Below are positions 33,245 through 41,254 of a DNA stretch of 46,400 bases, piece after piece. Position 1 is the stretch's first letter, and each line of letters opens with the position of its first letter. A program made the translations under genes and the position numbers. Under the pieces are notes generated by a model. That model did not search any database. It saw only the letters and a list, made by a program, of their open reading frames with translations, and had not been told where the DNA came from. Source of the DNA: Acidobacteriota bacterium (GTDB lineage: Bacteria; Acidobacteriota; Terriglobia; Bryobacterales; Bryobacteraceae); the NCBI GenBank assembly GCA_947470805.1, contig CANIVU010000066.1:1-46400 (forward strand), in the 5' to 3' direction.

Positions 33245-34684
33245 ATGCAATTCAGTTCCTATAGCTACTTGTTGTTTCTGGCGGCAGCGGTGCTGTTGTT
33301 CTGGGCGCTGCCTGTGCGAATGCGGCGGGTGTACGTGTTGGTGGCCAGCCTGTTGTTTTATGCTTCCTGGGGTGTGTCGCTCGTTGTGTTACCGATCGTG
33401 ATTTCGACAGTGACCTATGGGTGTGCGCGGTGGATGTTGCAGCGACCGGAGCGAAAACGTGCCGGGTTGGTGGCGGGGATCGGTTTTGTGTTGGCGGTAC
33501 TGGTTTACTTCAAGTACCGCGTGTTTTTGTTGAGCGGGTTGGCGAACCTGTTCGGGTGGAGTGGCAGCGCGATTGGCGGTCCGCTGGCGGTTGTGCTGCC
33601 GTTGGGAATTTCGTTTTACACGTTTGAGGCGGTGAGTTATCTTCTGGATGTGCGGCAGGGGCGGGTAAAGGAAGTGAAGTATGTGGACCTGCTGCTGTTT
33701 GTTTTGTTCTGGCCGCATCTGATGGCTGGTCCGATTGTTCGTGTTCGCGAACTGGTGCCGCAACTCGGGTTTCAGAAGGTGTTTGCGGGGCCGATGTTGA
33801 CGGCGGGTGTGAACCGAATTGCCCTGGGGTTGGTGCAAAAGAACGTCTTTGCCAATTCCCTGGGCGGCTGGGTGGAAGACGGGTTTGTGCCGCGGCTTGC
33901 CCGTGCGAACAGCACGATTGATGTGTGGGCGCTAGCGGTAGCGTTTGGACTGCAGATTTATTTTGATTTTGCGGCTTATTCGAATATCGCTATCGGGTCC
34001 GCGCATCTGATTGGAGTGACGTTGCCGGAGAATTTCAACTACCCGTACTGGGCGGGGAATCCGTCAGAGTTCTGGGCGCGCTGGCACATGACGCTTTCGC
34101 GGTGGGTTCGGGATTACCTGTTCTTCCCGGTCAACGCGAAGTACAGCGGCCGGAAAGGTGTGCTGTATTTGAGTCTCGTATTGATTATGAGTGCGGTTGG
34201 GCTGTGGCATGGCGCGGGATGGGGGTTTGTGATTTGGGGTGCGATGCACGGGGTGTACCTGGCGGTGTTTCGCGCTTATCAGAGTTGGCGTGGACTGGAT
34301 GTGCCGGGAGCCAAGAGTGGATGGGCCGCGGGGTTGGTGGTGCGGGCGATTACTTTGGTGGGAGTTGTAGCGGCTTGGGTACCGTTCCGGGCGGCTTCGT
34401 TGGAGCAAACTGCGGTTTTGTTGAAGACGATGTTTGCAGGAATGGATTTCCGCATCTCGTATTCAGTGAATTTCTATCTAGTGACCGCTTTGTTGACGTT
34501 GTATTGCGTGGCGGAACCCTGGCTGATTCGAGGGCTGGAGGGAATCGAGGGGCGGGCGAAGGGGTCTGCTGCTTGGGGTTGGGGGGTGGACCTGGTATTG
34601 CGGCCAGTGTTGTGGAGTCTGGCAGTCGTCCTGTTTCTGGCCTTTGACGACCAGGACACCATTTTCATCTACTTTCAATTTTAG
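33245..34684 (+). CDS. MBOAT-family membrane O-acyltransferase (AlgI/DltB-like)
   Basis: A protein of 479 aa with about eleven hydrophobic segments. MQFSSYSYLLFLAAAVLLFW is the usual AlgI-type start. FKYRVFLLSGLANLFG, PLGISFYTFEAVSYLLDVRQG and FWPHLMAGPIVR are MBOAT hallmarks. YWAGNPSEFWARWHMTLSRWVRDYLFFP contains the conserved WHMTLS block (about residues 280-287). The catalytic histidine lies in GLWHGAGWGFVIWG (about 319-332). The enzyme passes acyl groups across the inner membrane for polysaccharide acylation. It ends the four-gene acylation set. Confidence 0.92.
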   Translation: MQFSSYSYLLFLAAAVLLFWALPVRMRRVYVLVASLLFYASWGVSLVVLPIVISTVTYGCARWMLQRPERKRAGLVAGIGFVLAVLVYFKYRVFLLSGLANLFGWSGSAIGGPLAVVLPLGISFYTFEAVSYLLDVRQGRVKEVKYVDLLLFVLFWPHLMAGPIVRVRELVPQLGFQKVFAGPMLTAGVNRIALGLVQKNVFANSLGGWVEDGFVPRLARANSTIDVWALAVAFGLQIYFDFAAYSNIAIGSAHLIGVTLPENFNYPYWAGNPSEFWARWHMTLSRWVRDYLFFPVNAKYSGRKGVLYLSLVLIMSAVGLWHGAGWGFVIWGAMHGVYLAVFRAYQSWRGLDVPGAKSGWAAGLVVRAITLVGVVAAWVPFRAASLEQTAVLLKTMFAGMDFRISYSVNFYLVTALLTLYCVAEPWLIRGLEGIEGRAKGSAAWGWGVDLVLRPVLWSLAVVLFLAFDDQDTIFIYFQF

Positions 34685-34736
34685 GCCGGGGCGGCACTGG
34701 GTTTAGGGAATCGCGAGATTGGAAGTTGGCGGCGGA

Positions 34737-35912
34737 GTGGATATTTTATTTTTGAACCAGTTTTTTTGGCCGGATGGGGCGGCTACCAGCCAGTTGCTCT
34801 GTGATGTGACCGTGGAGGGCGCATTGCGGGGGGCTGTGGCGGTGGTTTGCGGTCCTGCGCACTATGCGGCGGACGCTGATCCGAAGCCACCTGTGGCCGT
34901 GGCGATCCGGCGAGTGCGAGCTTTCGGGTTTGGGCACGGGAAGGCACAGAAGGTGGGCAGCTATGCGTCGTTTGTAGCGGGTGCGACATGGCAGGTAGCT
35001 TTTGGTGAGCGTGCGGACGTGGTCGTTACCATGACGACGCCACCGCTCCTGGGTGTGCTAGGATGGCTGGCGCAGTTGCGCGGGACACGACATTACATTT
35101 GGGAGATGGATGTGTACCCGGATGTGGCGGTAGCGTTGGGGGTGTTCAGGCGGGGCGGTTTGTTGGATAAGGTGACGGGCTGGCTGGCGGATTTTCCGCG
35201 ACGAAGGGCGAACGGGATTATTGCGCTGGGCCCATGTATGGAGGAGCGGTTGCGTCGACGCGGGCTTGGCGCGGTACCGATTCATGTGGTGCACAACTGG
35301 GCGGATGGCGCGACGTTGCAGCCACGTGCGTTTTGCCGGGACGGGCGGTTGAAGGTGTTCTATTCCGGGAACATGGGGCTGGCGCACGATTTTGCAACGG
35401 TGCTGCCTGTTTTGCAGGACCTGGACGCGGGTTTTCTGTTCCGGTTTAGCGGCGGTGGGCCACAGCGGGCGGAGGTGGAGGGCGTGGTGGCGGGGCTCGG
35501 ATTTTGTGAGTTTCGCGGGTACCACGGGCGTAACGATTTGGCGGAGGCGTTTGGCGAGAACGATGTGGGGCTGGTGACGCAGCGCGCGGAGACAATCGGG
35601 ACGGTGGTGCCGAGTAAGGTGTATGGCATTCTGGCGGCGGGGCGCGGAGTGTTGTATGTGGGGCCGCGCGAATCGACGGTGGGACGCATTATTGCGGAGT
35701 ATGGTGTGGGGTGGCAGGTGGCGAATGGCGACACGGCGGGGCTGAAGCGGTTGCTGTGGCAGTTGCGGTTGAACCCGCAGATGGTGGAGGAGACGGGGCG
35801 ACGGGCTCGGACGGTGTTTGAACGGGAGTTTGACAAAAAGAGGCAGGTGGAGAAGATTCTGCGGATTATTGGTGGAGGCGCGGATGGCAGCGCGCCGGAC
35901 GTGGCTGGGTGA
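34737..35912 (+). CDS. Glycosyltransferase family 4 (WcaI/WbuB-like)
   Basis: A protein of 391 aa from a GTG at 34737, preceded by GGCGGCGGA. A TTG at 34719 would add six residues (EVGGG), but DILFLNQFFWPDGAATSQLL is a typical WcaI/WbuB opening. Motifs: VVTMTTPPLLGVLGWL, HYIWEMDVYPDVAVALG, the donor-half start LKVFYSGNMGLAHDF and VPSKVYGILAAGRGVLYVG in the E-x7-E position. These enzymes transfer fucosaminyl or similar residues. Composition is much more G-rich than the glycosyltransferases at 18-26 kb, so this gene belongs to the older part of the locus. Its end overlaps the VanZ-like gene by 4 bp. Confidence 0.85.
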   Translation: MDILFLNQFFWPDGAATSQLLCDVTVEGALRGAVAVVCGPAHYAADADPKPPVAVAIRRVRAFGFGHGKAQKVGSYASFVAGATWQVAFGERADVVVTMTTPPLLGVLGWLAQLRGTRHYIWEMDVYPDVAVALGVFRRGGLLDKVTGWLADFPRRRANGIIALGPCMEERLRRRGLGAVPIHVVHNWADGATLQPRAFCRDGRLKVFYSGNMGLAHDFATVLPVLQDLDAGFLFRFSGGGPQRAEVEGVVAGLGFCEFRGYHGRNDLAEAFGENDVGLVTQRAETIGTVVPSKVYGILAAGRGVLYVGPRESTVGRIIAEYGVGWQVANGDTAGLKRLLWQLRLNPQMVEETGRRARTVFEREFDKKRQVEKILRIIGGGADGSAPDVAG

Positions 35913-36298
35913 GCGGAGATTGGGGCCGTGTTCGCGGCGGGTTTGCGCGCCGAGCGGTGCTGGGGAGTTGGGTGGTGCTTGTGGGGTTGGTTGTGATGGG
36001 ATCCCTATTGCCGGCGGGTTCACCAGTAGTGGCGGCGGCGGGGCGGTTACCGTTGACGGATAAGGCGATGCACTTTTTGGCGTATTTGGGATTGTCGGTT
36101 TTGCCGGTGGTTGGGTTTCGGGAGCGGAGACGGGGTCTGGCGGCTGGGATGGCGATGTTCGGGCTAGGATGTTTGCTGGAGTTTGCGCAGCAGTTTTCGC
36201 CGGGGCGTGGCGTCGAGCTATTGGATTTGGCGGCGAATGGCGCTGGGGTGGGGTGTGGGGTTCTATTGGCCCAGCCGGTGCGCGGGTGGATGGGGTGA
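35909..36298 (+). CDS. VanZ-like membrane protein
   Basis: A protein of 129 aa with a GTG start overlapping the upstream stop (GTGA). The VanZ family pattern is clear: DKAMHFLAYLGLSVLPVV (about residues 51-68), then CLLEFAQQFSPGRGVELLDLAANGAGVGCG (about 87-116, in blocks LLEFAQQF and DLAANGAG). About four hydrophobic segments are present. Small VanZ-like proteins are common at the end of EPS operons with exosortase/PEP-CTERM systems. Their molecular role is not established. Confidence 0.8.
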   Translation: MSGDWGRVRGGFARRAVLGSWVVLVGLVVMGSLLPAGSPVVAAAGRLPLTDKAMHFLAYLGLSVLPVVGFRERRRGLAAGMAMFGLGCLLEFAQQFSPGRGVELLDLAANGAGVGCGVLLAQPVRGWMG

Positions 36299-36552
36299 GT
36301 TGCGGTGCGGAGCACGGGCATGCGGCGGCTCTCCCGGGGGTGAGATGCGCTGTTTCAGCTGGCGTGGCCGGTGCACGACGGCTGCTGCGTTGGTACCTGC
36401 GGGACTACCGGCGACGGGCAGAATAGCGAATTCGCTTCTTTTCGCTGGCTCCGGAGGGCTGGGTGGTGCATGATGAGACATCCGGGAAAGATTTGTTAAC
36501 TTTCTTTGCCCCGGAAATTCCGCGGTTCGCGCATATCTAGTTATCCGGTTGT

Positions 36553-37974
36553 ATGTTCTCCTTACTCACATTGGCGATTAGTTCGTTTCTGCTATCGCTG
36601 CTGCTGACCCCGCTGGTGCGGAATTACTCGGTGCGGCGGGGCTGGGTGGACACCCCCGATAGCGGACGGAAGGCGCACCCGTGGCCGGTGCCGCGGACGG
36701 GCGGGGTGGCGGTGGTGGCGGCCTTTGTGGGGGCGTATGGCGTGCTGCTGCTGACGGGCCTGAAGGGCAGCCGGTTGGTGGACCTGGATGTGGTGTGGCG
36801 CCTGGCGCCGGCGGTGGCGATTATTTTTGCCGTGGGGCTGATTGACGATCTGCGCGGGATGAGCGCGTGGCAGAAACTGTTGGGCCAACTGCTGGCGGCC
36901 GGGGTGGCGTTTGGCAGCGGGGTGCAGGTGCACGGGATTGGCGGCTGGGCGTTGCCGGGATGGATGGAACTGCCGGCGACGCTGGCCTGGCTGGTGCTGA
37001 TTACGAATGCCGTGAACCTGATTGACGGTATGGATGGGTTGGCAACCGGGGTGGCGCTGTTTGCGACGCTGACCATTCTGACTGCGGGCTTGCAGGCGAA
37101 TAACATTCCGCTGGCGATGGCTGTGGTGCCGCTGGCGGGGGCGCTGCTGGGGTTTTTGCGGTATAACTTCAACCCGGCGACGGTGTTTCTGGGCGATTGC
37201 GGATCGCTTACGATTGGGTTCCTGTTAGGGTGTTTTGGTATCTTCTGGAGCCAGAAGAGCGCGACGGTTTTGGGGGTAACCTCCCCGCTGCTGGCGCTGG
37301 CGATTCCGCTGCTGGATTCCGGCCTGGCGATTGTGCGGCGGTTTATTACCCGGCAACCGATCTTTGGGGCGGACCGGGGGCATGTTCACCATAAACTGTT
37401 GGACAAGGGCTTGACAGTGCGGCAGGCGGTGCTGTTACTGTATGGTGTATCGCTCGTATTCGCGATTCTGAGCCTGGTGAGCTCCGTCGTGCATGACAGT
37501 TACGCAGGGGTGATCCTGGTACTGTTTGGGTCCGCAACGTGGATCGGGGTGCAATCCCTGGGATATGTGGAGATCAATATGGCAGGCAGACTGCTTTGGG
37601 GAGGCGGGTTCCGGCGGATGCTTATCGGCCAGCTCGTGATCCGGCATTTTGAAAAGGCGCTGCGCGAGGCCCAGGATGCGGAGAGCATCTGGCGCGTGGT
37701 TCGGGACACGGCCAAGGAGCTGGGATTCCAGCGGGTGGAGATGGACGTGCTGGGGCGGGAGTTCCAGGAGAGCTTCCAGGATGGAGTGGCGGCGGCGGAA
37801 TGGACGGCGAATGTGCCGTTACCGGGTGGCGATTCCGTCCGACTGACACGGCCGTTTGACGCGCCGACGCACCAGGCGGCGATGGGGCTGTTCCTGGATA
37901 CGTTGCGTAAGGTGTTGATAGAAAAGCAGATTCGTATTGACGGGGAGCAGCGGGCGCACGCCGCTGGGGCCTAG
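36553..37974 (+). CDS. Polyprenyl-phosphate GlcNAc/HexNAc-1-phosphate transferase (WecA/MraY-like) with extra C-terminal domain
   Basis: A protein of 473 aa; a typical WecA is about 360. The membrane core has RGWVDTPDSGRKAHPWPVPRTGG in blocks, VGLIDDLRGMSAWQKLLGQL (Asp-Asp, about residues 95-114), NAVNLIDGMDGLATG (about 154-168), FLGDCGSLTIGFLLG and the sugar-recognition GADRGHVHHKLLDKGL (about 274-289). From about residue 355 a soluble domain follows (AESIWRVVRDTAKELGFQRVEMDVLG), which looks GAF-like and is not part of WecA. It starts EPS synthesis by making undecaprenyl-PP-sugar. The extra domain may regulate activity; that is inference. Confidence 0.87.
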   Translation: MFSLLTLAISSFLLSLLLTPLVRNYSVRRGWVDTPDSGRKAHPWPVPRTGGVAVVAAFVGAYGVLLLTGLKGSRLVDLDVVWRLAPAVAIIFAVGLIDDLRGMSAWQKLLGQLLAAGVAFGSGVQVHGIGGWALPGWMELPATLAWLVLITNAVNLIDGMDGLATGVALFATLTILTAGLQANNIPLAMAVVPLAGALLGFLRYNFNPATVFLGDCGSLTIGFLLGCFGIFWSQKSATVLGVTSPLLALAIPLLDSGLAIVRRFITRQPIFGADRGHVHHKLLDKGLTVRQAVLLLYGVSLVFAILSLVSSVVHDSYAGVILVLFGSATWIGVQSLGYVEINMAGRLLWGGGFRRMLIGQLVIRHFEKALREAQDAESIWRVVRDTAKELGFQRVEMDVLGREFQESFQDGVAAAEWTANVPLPGGDSVRLTRPFDAPTHQAAMGLFLDTLRKVLIEKQIRIDGEQRAHAAGA

Positions 37975-38083
37975 GCGACGGGGCCGGGTTGTCATACGGA
38001 AAACGTTGTTAATAGAAACTTTGGTACTTGTAGCCCCTGTGAGACACAAGTAAGATATTAAGGTAAGGATACGGAGGACACGG

Positions 38084-38533
38084 ATGGGTCGGAAATTTAC
38101 GGTAGCGATTTTTATTTTCAGCGGGCTGGCAATGCTGGCGGCGGAAGCCGCGGGTAACGTGAGCGCAACGAAGGGTTTGCAACTGAACGGGCAGGCGGTG
38201 CCGGTGGCGGGAACGAAGAGCTGGCCGGTGGCGGCTGGTGATGTGTTGGCGAGTGACGCCACGCCGGCCGTGCTGACGATGAAAGATGGCAGCAAGATTG
38301 TGCTGGGGAAGAAATCCCAGGCGAAGCTGGAAAACGGTACGGTGCGACTGCTGAGCGGCACGATGGAATATACGTTGGCTGAGCGGAGCACTTTGCAGGT
38401 GGCGGTGAAGGGTGACGCTTTGACGGCCCGTACGGGTGTGGCGTCGACGACGGGCAGCCAAGTGGCTCCGGCGCGTGTGTCCCCCACGGTGACGACCGAG
38501 GCATTGCCCCCGGTTTCCCGCCGGCAGCCGTAG
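38084..38533 (+). CDS. Secreted FecR-domain-like protein
   Basis: A protein of 149 aa with a Sec signal peptide (KFTVAIFIFSGLAMLAAEAAG, about residues 4-24, in blocks). The mature part resembles the FecR fold: NGQAVPVAGTKSWPVAAGDVLA, then VLTMKDGSKIVLGKKSQAKLENG and VRLLSGTMEYTLAE. FecR-like domains bind or sense surface polymers or act in sigma-factor signalling, but no sigma/anti-sigma gene is adjacent. The tail is Ser/Thr/Pro-rich. GGAGGACACGG precedes the ATG. It is 70 bp ahead of the PEP-CTERM gene and might be a small periplasmic partner of EPS export. Confidence 0.62.
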   Translation: MGRKFTVAIFIFSGLAMLAAEAAGNVSATKGLQLNGQAVPVAGTKSWPVAAGDVLASDATPAVLTMKDGSKIVLGKKSQAKLENGTVRLLSGTMEYTLAERSTLQVAVKGDALTARTGVASTTGSQVAPARVSPTVTTEALPPVSRRQP

Positions 38534-38603
38534 TACCACAACGAAGAGAGCGCCGCAGGCGCCGAGAACAGAAAACGAATCAAAATAAAAAGGAGTGGCT
38601 ATC

Positions 38604-39419
38604 GTGAGGACTTTAGCTTTGTTGGTAGTTTTTGCGGCGGGCAGCCTGTTTTCCGCGCCGATTTCGCCGGGGATCACGGTTACTGTTACGCCGACCCTGG
38701 GACCTGATTTTGTGACCTCCGCGAATTTCGATGCCTGGTCTACGAATGTGGTGACCGGGCTTTCCACGAATACGACACCGGGCGCGGGGCTTTCGGCGTA
38801 TGTGCCGATCACCAACGGGACGGTGCTGAATGGGAACGAGTTTATTGCGACTCCGTTTTCTTCGTGGCAGGGCGTGACGCCTGGCACCTACCCCTCTGAA
38901 AAGGGCACGGGGCTTTACTTCTCGCTGAAGATTGTTGCGCAGGGTGGCGTGACGTTTAACCTGGACGGGCTTTCGGCGCAGGAGACGTATTTGGGCCAAG
39001 TGCAGTTGCCCTACTTTGCTGGGGATTTCAGCGGTGGGCCGGGCGTGCTGAACGGCGTTCGGCGTTTGGGCGTGCGCGCGACCGGCGGGTTTACCGATGG
39101 CACCGATACGAGCGCGACGGCGCTGACGGCGCTTTACTACGTGGGCGTAGGTTTTGTGCAGGGTTTGGACCCGGCGGCTGTGGGGACGGACCAGCAGAAG
39201 ATTGACGCTACGGTGCTGGGTGTGCAGAGCCTGGCCGACAAGACGACCAACGTTTGTTACAGCGTGTCGGCGATTGGGAATTCCACTGGCCCCGTGGCCG
39301 GTTGCGGGAACGTTGGCATTGCCAATGCTCCGGCGAGCGGAGTTCCGGAGCCGGGCACGATGGTGCTGCTGGGTGCCGGGCTGGCCGGGTTGGCGTTTTT
39401 GCGTCGGCGTTTGGCGTAA
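38604..39419 (+). CDS. PEP-CTERM sorting-domain protein
   Basis: A protein of 271 aa. A GTG at 38604 lies nine bases after AAGGAG; a GTG at 38595 would overlap that site, so 38604 is preferred. Signal peptide: TLALLVVFAAGSLFSAP. The C-terminus is a textbook PEP-CTERM tripartite signal, VPEPGTMVLLGAGLAG followed by LAFLRRRLA. The middle is Gly/Thr/Asn-rich with no catalytic motif. Such proteins are cut and anchored by an exosortase during EPS assembly, but no exosortase gene is in the window. A short GC hairpin (38550-38562) lies between it and the FecR-like gene. Confidence 0.88.
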   Translation: MRTLALLVVFAAGSLFSAPISPGITVTVTPTLGPDFVTSANFDAWSTNVVTGLSTNTTPGAGLSAYVPITNGTVLNGNEFIATPFSSWQGVTPGTYPSEKGTGLYFSLKIVAQGGVTFNLDGLSAQETYLGQVQLPYFAGDFSGGPGVLNGVRRLGVRATGGFTDGTDTSATALTALYYVGVGFVQGLDPAAVGTDQQKIDATVLGVQSLADKTTNVCYSVSAIGNSTGPVAGCGNVGIANAPASGVPEPGTMVLLGAGLAGLAFLRRRLA

Positions 39420-39450
39420 GTTCGCTACTGACTGGATTGATTGCTGCTTG

Positions 39451-39490
39451 CAGGCCGGGGCCGCTCTTTTGGGAGCGCGACCCCGGCCTG
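39451..39490 (+). terminator. Stem-loop between the PEP-CTERM gene and the O-antigen ligase gene
   Basis: CAGGCCGGGG (39451-39460) pairs perfectly with CCCCGGCCTG (39481-39490). An inner pairing CGCTC/GAGCG extends the fold. A short T-rich piece (CCGTTTTA) follows. It is a plausible intrinsic terminator for the PEP-CTERM transcript, though the U-run is weak and the next gene begins only 25 bp later. Confidence 0.6.
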
Positions 39491-39515
39491 AAGCCGTTTT
39501 AGGGGGAGATGCGGG

Positions 39516-40715
39516 ATGGACGTATTGACACTGGTGTTGGCGTGGGCGGGGGTGGCGGGGGCGGCGTTTTTCTTTGGCGGGGTGACGCAGCCGGAGTGGG
39601 GGATATGCATGGGGCTGGTGGGGGTGGCGGGGGTGGTGTATTGGCTGGGGACGGCGAAGTACAAGCGGGCGGAGGGGGATGGGTGGCTGGTGTGGGGCGT
39701 GTGTGGGGTGGTGGTGTGGACGGCGGTGCAGACGCGGTGGTTTTCGGTGGCGCCGGGGCGCGGGGTGGAGTATATCTTTACGAACGCGGCGGCAGGGGGG
39801 ATGTTGTTGCTGGGGCGGGAGCTGGGGTGGCGGTACCGGCGGCGGGTGTGGGTGACGGTGGCGCCGTTGCTGGTGGTGGCGGTGCTGGAGGGGGCGTTGG
39901 GGCTGGTACAGTTTTTTGCGATGCGGGCGGGTGCGGGGCCGGCGGATTCGGCGACGGGGACGTATCCGAACCGGAACCATTTTGCGGGGTTGCTGGAGAT
40001 GGCGTTGCCGTTGGCGGTGGCGGGGGCGTGGGCGTGGCGGAAGACGTGGTGGGCGGCGGCGGGGATGCTGGGGGTGGCGGGGCTGCTGGTGATGGGGACG
40101 GTGGTCAGTTTATCGAGGATGGGGTTTATGGCGGCGCTGGCGGGACTATTTGTGATGGGAATGATGCTGGTGGGGGGGCGGGGGAAGGTGTTGGTGGGGG
40201 TGGGGCTGGTGCTGGCGGGGGCGTTTTTGTTGTTGCCGACGGATGAGTGGATAGCGCGGTTTGCATCGATTGCGCGGACGGAGGATATTTCGGGCGATAC
40301 GCGGGCGCAGATATGGCGGGACACGATTCCGCTGATCCGGGATTACTGGAAGACGGGGGTGGGGATGGGGGCGTATGAGGTGGCGTTTTACAAGTACAAG
40401 AACGTAGCGCCCATGGGGACGGTGGATTATGCGCATAACGATTACTTGCAGTATCTGGCGGAGTTGGGGGTGGTGGGGTTTGGGTTGGGGTTGAGCGTGA
40501 TTGGGCGGTGTTTTTATTGGATGACGAAGGGGAGCGGGGCGCTGGTGGCGGGGACGTGGGGGGCGGCGGCGGCGATGGCGTTGCATTCGCTGGTGGATTT
40601 CAACATGTATATTCCGGCGAATGTGCTGATGCTGGCGTGGATATTGGGGTTGGGGGCGGCGACGGCGTTAACGGAAGAGGGCCGGGCGGGTTCGGGATCC
40701 GGCGGCCGTTGGTGA
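39516..40715 (+). CDS. O-antigen ligase/polymerase family membrane protein (WaaL/Wzy_C)
   Basis: A protein of 399 aa with about ten hydrophobic segments. The Wzy_C/O-antigen ligase region includes GTYPNRNHFAGLLEMALPLA (about residues 147-166) and the periplasmic loop with RAQIWRDTIPLIRDYWKTGVG, GAYEVAFYKYK and DYAHNDYLQYLAELG (about 315-329). The HNDYLQ motif is the family hallmark. The protein ligates or polymerises lipid-linked glycans at the periplasmic face. It is the second polymerase/ligase candidate beside 21573-23102. The gene is extremely G-rich on the coding strand (long runs of GGGG), which opens several false frames. Confidence 0.87.
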   Translation: MDVLTLVLAWAGVAGAAFFFGGVTQPEWGICMGLVGVAGVVYWLGTAKYKRAEGDGWLVWGVCGVVVWTAVQTRWFSVAPGRGVEYIFTNAAAGGMLLLGRELGWRYRRRVWVTVAPLLVVAVLEGALGLVQFFAMRAGAGPADSATGTYPNRNHFAGLLEMALPLAVAGAWAWRKTWWAAAGMLGVAGLLVMGTVVSLSRMGFMAALAGLFVMGMMLVGGRGKVLVGVGLVLAGAFLLLPTDEWIARFASIARTEDISGDTRAQIWRDTIPLIRDYWKTGVGMGAYEVAFYKYKNVAPMGTVDYAHNDYLQYLAELGVVGFGLGLSVIGRCFYWMTKGSGALVAGTWGAAAAMALHSLVDFNMYIPANVLMLAWILGLGAATALTEEGRAGSGSGGRW

Positions 40716-41018
40716 GGGGCACGCTGGAATCGGCTGGAGGTTACGGCGGGCCTGTCCGGTGGCGCTGGAGTTGATCGGCGGCGGGGGGGCTTGGATTGCA
40801 ACCGGCGTGGGTGAGCTGTGGCGGACGAAGCGGTATCGATCGGTTGGGACACTGATCAAGCGGCCTCTGCCGCGCAGCGGAGCTGCGGCATTGTTACGTG
40901 CTGATTTGCCGGCAAGTTCGAAGTTGCTGATCGCAGGGCGGGCCGGCTCCGGGGCGCCCCTTTGCAACTCCACCCCAACTCCCGCAGGCGTGGCGGAGTT
41001 GGGGTGACCTGCGGCAGA
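40716..41018. other. Gene-free stretch downstream of the EPS locus
   Basis: No gene is recognised between the last EPS gene and the IS21 element. A hairpin lies at 40972-41005. The final four bases (CAGA, 41015-41018) are the left copy of the IS21 target duplication. Confidence 0.55.
40972..41005 (+). terminator. Stem-loop after the EPS locus
   Basis: ACCCCAACTCC (40972-40982) pairs perfectly with GGAGTTGGGGT (40995-41005) around a 12-base loop. No U-run follows. It lies 257 bp after the last EPS gene and could end the operon transcript or be a chromosomal repeat. Confidence 0.45.
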
Positions 41019-41254
41019 CTGGCGATTCCGACCAAGCCGAACAGCAATCCGAAGGCAAGGCGAACAGGATTTCGGTGTGAAGCCGAACAGCAATCGGAGC
41101 GAAGTGACGCTGGTGTTTTGATTGTGGGATAAGTGTTCGGCTTCGTCAAGAAACCGACTCACCGAAACGGCCTCCGGAGCGAAGCGGAGGCCGGAATGCC
41201 GCAGCAGGAAAAGGGGTTCGGGGAAAGGGGCGCAGCCTCTTGCCCCGCTCAGCG

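Noticed and set aside
38015-38060. Sigma-54-like element (TGGTACTTG...) ahead of the FecR-like gene
   Set aside because: The spacing between the GG and GC elements does not fit the -24/-12 consensus. The TACTTGT/ACAAGTA inverted pair there is noted but not enough for a call.
38613-39980. 455-codon minus-strand frame across the PEP-CTERM and ligase genes
   Set aside because: Arg/His/Pro/Gln-rich, no domain, spans two real genes and a hairpin; antisense shadow.
39509-40246. + strand Gly/Val/Ala-rich frame resembling a PE-PGRS-like protein
   Set aside because: It is a shifted frame of the O-antigen ligase gene, which carries the family motif HNDYLQ; the Gly bias simply reflects G-run codons.
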